This document shows, piece by piece, positions 54,190 through 61,872 of a stretch of DNA of 64,000 nt. Origin of the DNA: JAJDTQ01 sp963422385 (GTDB taxonomy: Bacteria; Desulfobacterota; Binatia; UBA9968; JAJDTQ01); NCBI GenBank assembly GCA_963422385.1, contig OY729432.1:248001-312000 (forward strand), written 5' to 3'. The number at the start of each line of letters is the position of its first letter. The first letter of the stretch is position 1. The position numbers and the translations under genes were made by a program. The notes beneath the pieces were generated by a model. The model ran no database searches. It saw only the letters and a list, made by a program, of their open reading frames with translations, and was not told the origin of the DNA.

Positions 54190-55650
54190 ATGAAGATGAA
54201 GCTTGCCACCGTCCTTTTATGCGCCCTGCTGGCGGTCTCGCCGACCGGCGGCGGCGGTCAGGAGAGACCGGCCCCGCCGTCGCGGCTGGAGATGACGCTG
54301 GCCGACGCCATTGCGCTTGCCTTGCAAAGCAACCGGGACATCATCAAGGCTCGTCTGAACCGAGCCGTGCAAAAGCTCACTCTCGAGTCGGCCGAGGACG
54401 AGTTCCGGCCAAAGGCGAACATCAACTCGAGCATGGGACCGGACTGGCGAAAGGGCGGTCCGGCCCACTCGGCGACCATCACGCCGGAGGTGAAGCTGAA
54501 GATTCCCACGGGGGGAACCTTCAAGGTCGACTGGGAGAACACCGTCAGCGATTCGTCCGGGACACCTTATGACACGTCGTTGACCTTCAGCTTCACACAA
54601 CCCTTGTTGAAAGGAGTCGGGAGCGCCATCAACACCGCTTCACTCGAGAGCGCCCGGCGCATGGAGAAGAGGAATATCCTGACGTTCAGGGAGACCGTCT
54701 CCGCCAAGATCGTCGAAGTCATCGAAGCCTATTGGGATTTTGTCCAGGCTGGCCAGAAGCTCGACATCGACGCGCGCTCGTTGCGACGCGCCAGGGAGCA
54801 GTTGGCGGTCAACCAACTTCTCGTGCAGACCGGAAGAATGGCAAGGCGCGACATCATCCAGACCGAGGCGCAGGTGGCCGCCCAGGAAAGAAGCCTCGAA
54901 GGAGCCCGCATCGAGCTGGGCAACCAACGGCAGGAACTGACCAATCTTCTGGACATCGACAGCCTGACCCCAATCGAGGCCACCGAGACGCTTATCATAC
55001 AGCCGCGGCGCATCGATATTGCCCAGGCCACGGAGTTGGCCGTGAAGAACAGCACGGATTACCTGGAGGCATTGCTGAGCATCGAAGACGCCAAGAGCGC
55101 ACTTCTGAAGGCCGAGGATGATCTCCACTGGGATTTGAAGCTCACGTCCAGCGTCACCTTCGACGAGAAGGGCCGGTCCTATGACGACGCCTTGAGCGAC
55201 GCGTTCGACGAAGCCGATTACGGCATCGGACTCAAGCTTGACATTCCTCTCCTGAAGGATCGCGGTCAACAAATCGCTGAAGAGATCCGGCTTGTCAAGG
55301 CCAGGACAAGCCTGAAAAACGCTCGAGACGATCTGGCGGAGAAGCGCCGGTCCATCGCCAGGGACGTCCGCAACAAGTCGCGCGCCGTCGAGAACGGGTT
55401 CCGGCAGGTGGAGCTCGCGCGACGGGCGCGAGAACTCACCGAAGAGAAGCTGGAGATCGAGCGGGAGAAGATGAGGCTCGGGCTGTCCTCCAACTTTCAA
55501 CTGGTCAGGTTCGAGGACGACCTCGTGACGGCCCAGAATGCCGAGGTCGATGCGAAGATATCCTACTTCAAGGCCGTAACGGCGCTGGATCAGACTCTGG
55601 GAACGACCCTGGACACTTGGCGGATCGACATCAAGAGAATGGAAGGGTGA
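54190..55650 (+). CDS. TolC-family outer-membrane efflux protein
   Basis: 486 residues with a signal peptide (MKMKLATVLLCALLAVSPTGG) and two repeats of the outer-membrane efflux fold, rich in long coiled-coil helices (LTLADAIALALQSNR-type start of each half). It forms the outer-membrane channel of the tripartite pump encoded next. Its stop overlaps the ATG of the adaptor gene (TGATG), so the genes are translationally coupled. Confidence 0.92.
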   Translation: MKMKLATVLLCALLAVSPTGGGGQERPAPPSRLEMTLADAIALALQSNRDIIKARLNRAVQKLTLESAEDEFRPKANINSSMGPDWRKGGPAHSATITPEVKLKIPTGGTFKVDWENTVSDSSGTPYDTSLTFSFTQPLLKGVGSAINTASLESARRMEKRNILTFRETVSAKIVEVIEAYWDFVQAGQKLDIDARSLRRAREQLAVNQLLVQTGRMARRDIIQTEAQVAAQERSLEGARIELGNQRQELTNLLDIDSLTPIEATETLIIQPRRIDIAQATELAVKNSTDYLEALLSIEDAKSALLKAEDDLHWDLKLTSSVTFDEKGRSYDDALSDAFDEADYGIGLKLDIPLLKDRGQQIAEEIRLVKARTSLKNARDDLAEKRRSIARDVRNKSRAVENGFRQVELARRARELTEEKLEIEREKMRLGLSSNFQLVRFEDDLVTAQNAEVDAKISYFKAVTALDQTLGTTLDTWRIDIKRMEG

Positions 55651-57449
55651 TGGACCAGGAAGCCCTGACCTACAAGAACATCCTGGACAACATGACCGAT
55701 GGGGTCATGACGGTTGACCGCGACGGCCTCGTCACTACCTTCAACCCCGCGGCGGCCCGCTTGTTGGGGCTCGATTGCGACGAGGTCGTCGGGCGCCTGT
55801 TCGCCGAAGTCTTCATCTCCATGCGAAGCATGGATGACTTCAACCAGACCATGCTGGACGCCGTCTACGACGTGGCGGTGGGGTTTCAGCGGGTGGTCGA
55901 GGTCGGGCTCGGCGAGCAGGCCCGGACCCTCACGCTGGTCACTTCCTATCTGCAAGTGGAGCACGAAGGGGAAGTTCAAAAAGCCGGCGTGATCGCCGTG
56001 TTCAGCGATATTACCGAGGTGAAAGAACTGCGTGAGACCGAGCTGCGGCTGGCCGACGCGGTCAAGAAGCAGCACGCCGAGCTCCAGGACGCCTACCTCA
56101 AGGTCGAGGAGAACAACCGGACGCTGGCGACGGCGCTGAAGAAGGTACAGATGCTGCGGGTAGCGGCGACGGTCATCGTCATCGGGCTGTTCGCGGCCAT
56201 CGGGGCGTATTCGTGGAACGCGGACATCCTGCCGGCAGCCTCGGACCTGCTGGCGACGGCCTCCGAGACTCAGGACCCGTCGGCCCGTCGGACCGTAGCG
56301 GTGGCGCCGCGTATGATCTCCTCCAGCATCTCGCTCACGGGAAGGCTGGAGCCGCTGCGGACGGTCGATGTCGCAAGCCCCATCTCCGGCAAGGTGGCGG
56401 CGGTTCATTTCACCTACGGCGAGCGGGTCGCCAAGGGGCAACGGCTGATCGATCTCGACGTCGCCGCTACACGGAAGGAGTACCGATCCGCCCAAATCTC
56501 GCATATCACGGCACTGAAGCGTTTCAACGAGATCCGGGACTGGGCGAGCAATGCCGAGGTAATGAATGCCCGGCGGTCGGTTCGCAGGGCTGAGAGAGAG
56601 TTGGAGATCCGCAAGAGACAGGTCGAGCAGACCACCTTCCTGCTGGAACGGGGAGTGATCCCCGCCTCCGAGCACGAGACCGCCGAGCGGGCCTTGCGGG
56701 ACCAGCAACTGGAAATCCGGACGAGCCGCGAAAGCCTGCAGGACGCCTTGGCCAAGGGCGGCCCCGACGCCAGACGGGTGGCCCGACTCGAGCTCGACAA
56801 CGCCGCCGCCCGCCTGCACGAGATCGAAGAAACCCTGAAACGCACCGCAGTCCACTCGCCCGTGGACGGCGTCGTCCTTCAAGCACCCTCCGACCGGAAC
56901 AAGACGGCGATGGACGCCGGAAAGGTGGCAAAAGGGCGATCGGTGAGCGAGGGGGAATACTTGCTGAGCATCGGAGACCTCGAGGGACTGTCGGTGCGGG
57001 GACGCGTGGACGAGGTGGACATCGTGAAGATTCGCCGCGACCAGTTGGTCCGGATCACCGGCGACGCCTTTCCCGGGATCCGGCTACGGGGAAAGATCGT
57101 GCATGTCTCGTCACAGGCGGATAGCGGCCTGCAGGGGAGGCGGGGCGGCCCGCCCTCCTTTGAGGTGACCGCGGCCGTGCGCGGCCTCACCGGGGAACAA
57201 CGGGAAAGACTGCGGGTGGGGATGTCGGCCGATCTGCAGATCGTGACCCATGAGAATCCCAACGCCCTGATGGTACCGATCCAGGCCGTCCGGTTGCGCG
57301 ACGGAGAACCCAGCGTGCTGGTCATGGACAGGGAGACCGGAGACTTGCGGAAGGTGTCGGTGGTGCCCGGCGTCACTACCGTGACTGCGGTGGAGATCGT
57401 CGCCGGGCTGGAGCCCGGGGACGAAGTCGTGCTGCCTCCCGGAACATAG
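55650..57449 (+). CDS. MacA/HlyD-type periplasmic adaptor fused to an N-terminal cytoplasmic PAS domain
   Basis: 599 residues. Residues 1-130 form a PAS domain (YKNILDNMTDGVMTVDRDGLVTTFNPAAARLLG, ending AVFSDITEVKELRETE), then a short coiled coil to about 165, one transmembrane helix (VAATVIVIGLFAAIGAY) and a periplasmic adaptor (VASPISGKVAAVHFTYGERV biotinyl-lipoyl half, long hairpin helices, TAVHSPVDGVVL second half, beta-barrel). Normal MacA-like adaptors have only a short cytoplasmic tail. The fusion suggests that redox state, a ligand or light is sensed inside and gates pump assembly. Position between tolC and the ABC genes confirms the pump role. Confidence 0.88.
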   Translation: MDQEALTYKNILDNMTDGVMTVDRDGLVTTFNPAAARLLGLDCDEVVGRLFAEVFISMRSMDDFNQTMLDAVYDVAVGFQRVVEVGLGEQARTLTLVTSYLQVEHEGEVQKAGVIAVFSDITEVKELRETELRLADAVKKQHAELQDAYLKVEENNRTLATALKKVQMLRVAATVIVIGLFAAIGAYSWNADILPAASDLLATASETQDPSARRTVAVAPRMISSSISLTGRLEPLRTVDVASPISGKVAAVHFTYGERVAKGQRLIDLDVAATRKEYRSAQISHITALKRFNEIRDWASNAEVMNARRSVRRAERELEIRKRQVEQTTFLLERGVIPASEHETAERALRDQQLEIRTSRESLQDALAKGGPDARRVARLELDNAAARLHEIEETLKRTAVHSPVDGVVLQAPSDRNKTAMDAGKVAKGRSVSEGEYLLSIGDLEGLSVRGRVDEVDIVKIRRDQLVRITGDAFPGIRLRGKIVHVSSQADSGLQGRRGGPPSFEVTAAVRGLTGEQRERLRVGMSADLQIVTHENPNALMVPIQAVRLRDGEPSVLVMDRETGDLRKVSVVPGVTTVTAVEIVAGLEPGDEVVLPPGT

Positions 57450-57461
57450 GCAGGCGTACCC

Positions 57462-58148
57462 ATGCTTCGCTTGGCGGATATCCGTCGAACCTACGACATA
57501 GGCCCCAGCTCCGTGGAGGTCCTGCGGGGCGTCAACATCGAAGTGAACCAAGGCGATCTGCTGTCCATCATGGGGCCATCCGGCTCCGGCAAATCGACCC
57601 TGATGAACATCATCGGCCTTCTGGACCGTCCCACCGAGGGTTCCTATCTGCTGGAGGGACGCGATGTCTCGGCGATGGAAGACGACGAGTTGTCAGCCAT
57701 TCGCAATGCCCGGATCGGCTTCGTGTTTCAGTCGTTCCATCTGTTGCCGCGCCTGACGGCCGCAGAGAACGTCGGCCTCCCGCTCTCGTATCGGGGGCTT
57801 GGGGCCAGGGAGATCGGGCGGCGCGTGCACGAGGTCCTTGCCAAGGTCGACATGGGAGATCGGGCCTCTCACAAGCCCAACCAGCTCTCGGGCGGGCAGC
57901 AGCAGCGGGTGGCCATCGCCCGTGCCCTGGTTGGCGCGCCGGCTCTCATTCTGGCCGACGAGCCCACCGGCGCCCTCGATCCCCGCATCGGCAAGGAGAT
58001 CATGGAATTGTTCCTCCGTCTGAACACCGAGGACGGGGCAACCGTCGTCATCATTACCCACGACTCCGCGGTGGCGCGGCAATGCGCGCGGCGAACCCGC
58101 ATCCGGGAGGGAATGCTGAACGAAGAATCGCCGGAGGCGGCATCCTGA
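57462..58148 (+). CDS. MacB-type ABC transporter ATPase subunit
   Basis: 228 residues. Walker A GPSGSGKSTLMNIIG, Q-loop FVFQSFHLLPRLTAAENV, signature LSGGQQQRVAIARAL and Walker B LILADEPTGALD are all intact. It belongs to the LolD/MacB/FtsE family that drives mechanotransmission rather than transport across the inner membrane. It is 12 nt after the adaptor gene and overlaps the permease reading frame. Confidence 0.95.
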   Translation: MLRLADIRRTYDIGPSSVEVLRGVNIEVNQGDLLSIMGPSGSGKSTLMNIIGLLDRPTEGSYLLEGRDVSAMEDDELSAIRNARIGFVFQSFHLLPRLTAAENVGLPLSYRGLGAREIGRRVHEVLAKVDMGDRASHKPNQLSGGQQQRVAIARALVGAPALILADEPTGALDPRIGKEIMELFLRLNTEDGATVVIITHDSAVARQCARRTRIREGMLNEESPEAAS

Positions 58149-59332
58149 TCCTCAAGGCCAACGTCAGGGAAGCGGTCAGCAGCCTTTACGCCGCCAAGCA
58201 GCGCAGCCTTCTGGCTTTGATCGGCATCGTGATCGGCATCGGCTCCGTGATCGCCATGATCTCGGTGGGCATGATCGTCAAGCAGGAGGCGCTCAAGCAG
58301 TTCCAGGAGCTTGGCACCGAGATGCTGAACATCCGCAAAGGTTATGGCAGTGGCGGAGGCACGGCCGCCATCGGCCTGGCGGACGCAATGGCGCTCCCGG
58401 AAAAGACGTCAACCATCCTCGCGTCCGCGCCCTCGATTCGTTCCAACGGGGCTTTCACCTACGTCGGGAAAGACATCCAGAACGGCGAACTCCTGGGAGT
58501 CAGCGAGTCCTTCGCCGACATCAACAAGCTCCCGGTCAACGCCGGCCGCTTCGTCTCCGACCTCGACTTTCGCCGCTATTTCTGCGTCGTTGGAGCGGAT
58601 ATTGCCGACGCCATGCTCCAGGCCGGGGCCCGGAGCGTCGTGGGTGCACCGATCAAGCTGCAAGGACGAGTTTACACTGTGGTAGGGACGCTGTCGCGCA
58701 CCTCAACGTGGGGACCCATGCGGTCTTTCGACCCCAATCGCGCCGCGTTCATACCCATCACCACGGCACAGCGCGCATTCGATCGACCGGAAATCAGGGA
58801 CATCGTCGCCCGCATGCGGCCCGACGCGCATCATCTCGAAGCCACCGCCGAGGTGCAGCGCTATTTCATCGAGAGGGCGGACGGCCTCGCCGTGGAGGTC
58901 GAAAGCGCCAGACAGATCATCGAGCAGATGCACAAACAGATGCAACTGTTCACGTTGTTGCTGGGCTCGGTTGGCAGCATCTCCCTGATCGTGGGCGGCA
59001 TCGGGGTGATGAACGTCATGCTGGTCTCGGTGACCGAGCGGCGCAAGGAGATCGGTCTGCGCCGGGCCTTGGGCGCGCGCCGCCGCGACATCCAGAGTCA
59101 ATTCCTGATCGAGTCCGTTATCCTCTCCCTGATTGGCGGGATGTTCGGGGTTGGCCTTGGCGTGGGCTGCTCATACGGCATCTGCCAGTTCACGGGCTGG
59201 AGCTTCATGGTCTCGCCGGAGGCTGTCGGACTCGGGGTGGGCGTAGCCTCGGCTATCGGAGTCGTTTTCGGCTTCTGGCCCGCCTGGCAAGCCGCCCGGC
59301 TCGACCCCATCAAGGCGCTCAGGGCAGAATAG
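58082..59332 (+). CDS. MacB-type ABC transporter permease (FtsX/MacB_PCD)
   Basis: About 395-416 residues. ANVREAVSSLYAAKQRSLLALIGIVIGIGSVIAMIS is the first membrane helix region; a MacB periplasmic core domain follows; three helices at the C terminus hold the FtsX pattern (GGIGVMNVMLVSVTERRKEIGLRRALGARR). The start is unclear: the ATG at 58082 overlaps the ATPase by 67 nt, while homology starts at 58145-58148 with no standard codon (CTG at 58145). Together with TolC, the PAS-adaptor and the ATPase it makes a tripartite exporter of unknown substrate. Confidence 0.9.
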   Translation: MRAANPHPGGNAERRIAGGGILILKANVREAVSSLYAAKQRSLLALIGIVIGIGSVIAMISVGMIVKQEALKQFQELGTEMLNIRKGYGSGGGTAAIGLADAMALPEKTSTILASAPSIRSNGAFTYVGKDIQNGELLGVSESFADINKLPVNAGRFVSDLDFRRYFCVVGADIADAMLQAGARSVVGAPIKLQGRVYTVVGTLSRTSTWGPMRSFDPNRAAFIPITTAQRAFDRPEIRDIVARMRPDAHHLEATAEVQRYFIERADGLAVEVESARQIIEQMHKQMQLFTLLLGSVGSISLIVGGIGVMNVMLVSVTERRKEIGLRRALGARRRDIQSQFLIESVILSLIGGMFGVGLGVGCSYGICQFTGWSFMVSPEAVGLGVGVASAIGVVFGFWPAWQAARLDPIKALRAE

Positions 59333-59386
59333 CCATCGCCTGCCCTCCGACCTGGCGACATCCTTCGGAACCTTGGTCTTCATGGA

Positions 59387-59426
59387 TATCGCCTCATGCC
59401 TGTTGGTCCACAGGCATGAGGCGATA
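59387..59426. terminator. Perfect 17-bp hairpin between convergent operons
   Basis: TATCGCCTCATGCCTGT (59387-59403) and its exact reverse complement (59410-59426) flank the 6-nt loop TGGTCC. It lies 55 nt after the permease stop and before the 3' end of the convergent unknown gene. No clear T-tract follows on either side, so I call it a probable bidirectional transcription stop by position and stem strength. Confidence 0.65.
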
Positions 59427-59491
59427 CGGTACACGTGACCGGCCGGTCGCAGTTGTTGTATGGACAACCGAACCCGACCCGGGAATCATTA

Positions 59492-60070
59492 TCAACTGCT
59501 GCTGTATCTGCGGTATGCCCAACATATGGCGTCGGGCGGCCCTATGGGGATGCTGCAAATCTTCTCATACTCCGTCTTGCTACCAACCGGACCGTTAATG
59601 TAGTTGGCGCAGTAGGATTCTTTCCATTTCTCGCCTGACCACTTCGAGCAGCATTGCACGCTCTTGACCGAAGAAAACTTGGCGCCCGCGGGCACCCAAC
59701 GTCCGAAGCGTCCGAAGCGGTTCGGAAACAGAGTCGGTCTCTTCTCCTTGACCTGATTGTTGGACAGGTAAAATTCCAGGTCATCCTTGCCTTCGAAAGT
59801 GATGGCGATCAAGACCGGCAGCTTGCAGGTGCTCTTTATACGATAGCCATCCCTTATCTGTCCGAGGATTTCGCTCTCCACGCAATCCGGCAGAGATCTC
59901 TTGCTATAGCTCGTACAGTCCTTGGCCGAGACATCACCCGAGATACCGGCGCCCGGGAACCAGAGAACAACCGCCAAAGACACCGCGATCACAAATCGGA
60001 TGACGTAACCTTCAATATACCGGTTTCTCATGGTACAGTTCATTGTTTCCCGCCCTGTAAACCCTGACAC
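59492..60070 (-). CDS. Secreted cysteine-containing protein of unknown function
   Basis: Up to 192 residues; a start at the ATG near 60029-60031 (MRNRYIEGYVIRFVIAVSLAVVL) gives a signal peptide and about 179 residues. The mature part has eight or more cysteines (QCCSKWSGEKWKESYCANYI and others), suggesting disulfides. Its GC content is lower than the neighbours. I do not recognise a family. It is convergent with the mac operon. Confidence 0.55.
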   Translation of the reverse strand: MSGFTGRETMNCTMRNRYIEGYVIRFVIAVSLAVVLWFPGAGISGDVSAKDCTSYSKRSLPDCVESEILGQIRDGYRIKSTCKLPVLIAITFEGKDDLEFYLSNNQVKEKRPTLFPNRFGRFGRWVPAGAKFSSVKSVQCCSKWSGEKWKESYCANYINGPVGSKTEYEKICSIPIGPPDAICWAYRRYSSS

Positions 60071-60155
60071 ACTATCACCCGTTTCTCCTGTTCAAGAATC
60101 ATTTACAGGCCAACTCCACTTCGATGACCGGCGAAGACCCCGTCCCGTTCACGGA

Positions 60156-60785
60156 CTATTCGAACGCGAACGGTATCTGCGTCGGCCCGTATCCCTGCCA
60201 GTACCTGGATGTTTCCGGGTCGTATCTGCCCTGCAGGAAACCGCCCGGCTTCTCGGCACGCACGATGATAGCCACGGTGCGCTCCTCGCCACTCTCTTCG
60301 GCGTGGATCTGCCACGGGCGCACGAGATCGATCTTGCCGGGGCCCACCTGAGCGTTCTCCGACTTTCGCACTTCCGCGAAGTCCGGCCTGGAGCCGTCGT
60401 CCAGCCGTTCATACCGCTCGACGGTCTCGTGCCCGTCCAGTACCCCGTACAGGGTCCAGTTGTGGGCGTGGTCGTGTATGCTGGTACGGGTTCCCGGCGC
60501 CTTCACCAGCCCGTTGATGACGAACCCGTGGTCCGGATCCTCGTACAGGAGAAGATTCTGGGCTCGCTGCCCGCCCTCGGCCAAGCCGCCTTGATCGCAG
60601 GAAGGCCATTTCCCGGACTGTGCCTTCACGCCGGGGTCCGCGAGCATCTCGCTCAGGAGAGGCCCCATCTTCTGCCAGCGTTTGTCGACGTCCGGCTCGT
60701 CTGCATGGAGTGCTCGGGCAGCCGCGATGAATCGCCTGACGGCGGACGGTTCCGTTTCCTGGGTCGGCATGGGACGTGCGCTCAT
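60156..60785 (-). CDS. Cysteine-dioxygenase-like cupin protein
   Basis: 209 residues with one cupin barrel. SIHDHAHNWTLYGVLDGHETVERYE supplies two histidines of the metal site and PWQIHAEE the third, in the 3-His pattern of thiol dioxygenases. The family includes cysteine and 3-mercaptopropionate dioxygenases, but the substrate is not evident. GGGAGG lies about 8 nt before the ATG. Confidence 0.8.
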   Translation of the reverse strand: MSARPMPTQETEPSAVRRFIAAARALHADEPDVDKRWQKMGPLLSEMLADPGVKAQSGKWPSCDQGGLAEGGQRAQNLLLYEDPDHGFVINGLVKAPGTRTSIHDHAHNWTLYGVLDGHETVERYERLDDGSRPDFAEVRKSENAQVGPGKIDLVRPWQIHAEESGEERTVAIIVRAEKPGGFLQGRYDPETSRYWQGYGPTQIPFAFE

Positions 60786-60872
60786 GGTATGTCCTCCCTT
60801 TGGTTCCCGTGCATGTAGCTTGCGCGGACGGTTGTCCGGCTCGTGGAGAATATCCGACGAACGGCCGCCCTG

Positions 60873-61802
60873 TCAACCTGATGCGACGCCCTTGACCAGT
60901 TGTACCCGGCTCGTGTTGCGGAGCTTGTCGAACCCTTCCCGGTCCACCTTGAAGTAGTGGGGCCGTGCGGAACTTTTGAGGATATAGTGACCGCCGTCCT
61001 CGGGGGACACCACCGTATGCTTGATGGTTGATCCTTCCTTCATCTCGATGGTGTATTCGAGGACGGGCTTTCCAGCCTCGAAGAGCGCCTTGCCGTCCCC
61101 GGCAAGAAGGACCTCCCTGAAACCGACCCCCGTCACCCGATCCACGAGCTGCCGTACCGGCCCGGTATCGGTCTCTTCATTCTCCCGCAGCCCTTCCACC
61201 TGGAACCCTTCGTCCCCGGCCTTCAACGCATAGCTCCCCAAGTCGATACGCGCGATATCCTCCAGCGCGGTCTTCAGTATCTCCGTGTCATACCATTGGT
61301 CCACGTCCACCGGGGCGTCGAAGGCATTGAAATCGATGGCGTAGGTATGCGGGTTGCCGTCGAGACGCGCGTGGACCTTGCGGAATCCGGGAGAGGAGCC
61401 GAGGAAGACGTCGCCCAGGACATCCGTACCCCGGAGGAACCTCACCCGCCTCTCGAAATGATCCGGGGTCACCTTGAGCTGTTTGGCCGCGACCAGGGTC
61501 TTGCCCACCGGCCAGGACCGCTTGGCGCCGAGCAGCTTCCCGGTGAACTGCTCGAGCTTCGCCGACAGGACCGGAAAGTCGCCTTTTCCGGGCAGGACCC
61601 AGATGGCGTCCTTGCGCGCCATGCGTAGCGGCGTCTCACCCATCCGCTCGATGGTCACGGCATCCGCGCTCTCCATGTCCAGGGCCAGCAGCGGCGTATC
61701 CGCATCGAGAGCGCCGGGGTCCCCTCCCCGGAGGTTCACCCAGGCCACCAGGCCCGCCTGAAGGATCAACAACAGCAACAAGAGCTTGATCGACCGGCTC
61801 AC
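60873..61802 (-). CDS. DUF4340-domain membrane-anchored protein
   Basis: 309 residues. A single N-terminal transmembrane helix (SIKLLLLLLILQAGLVAWV) anchors a DUF4340 domain with repeated beta-helix modules (LLALDMESADAVTIERMGETPLRMARK, DHFERRVRFLRGTDVLGDVFLG). The start is GTG at 61800-61802. DUF4340 genes usually follow GldG-type genes in ABC-transporter-like operons, as here. The periplasmic role is unknown. Confidence 0.85.
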   Translation of the reverse strand: MSRSIKLLLLLLILQAGLVAWVNLRGGDPGALDADTPLLALDMESADAVTIERMGETPLRMARKDAIWVLPGKGDFPVLSAKLEQFTGKLLGAKRSWPVGKTLVAAKQLKVTPDHFERRVRFLRGTDVLGDVFLGSSPGFRKVHARLDGNPHTYAIDFNAFDAPVDVDQWYDTEILKTALEDIARIDLGSYALKAGDEGFQVEGLRENEETDTGPVRQLVDRVTGVGFREVLLAGDGKALFEAGKPVLEYTIEMKEGSTIKHTVVSPEDGGHYILKSSARPHYFKVDREGFDKLRNTSRVQLVKGVASG

Positions 61803-61839
61803 GCAGAAAACCTTTCCATCCCGGGTGTCCGTGACCCTC

Positions 61840-61872
61840 CCCTCTTCTCCCTCTCCCCGAGGGGGAAGAGGG
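61840..61872. repeat. Short GC-rich hairpin between the GldG-type and DUF4340 genes
   Basis: CCCTCTTC (61840-61847) and GAAGAGGG (61865-61872) pair around a C-rich loop, starting right at the stop codon of the GldG-type gene. The purine/pyrimidine run suggests a dispersed intergenic repeat or a weak attenuator; no T-tract is present. Confidence 0.4.

Noticed and set aside
60846..60862. Apparent second copy of part of the 24.9-25.1 kb inverted repeat (GAATATCCGACGA)
   Set aside because: A 13-base match is expected many times by chance in 64 kb, and nothing around it pairs or extends the similarity.
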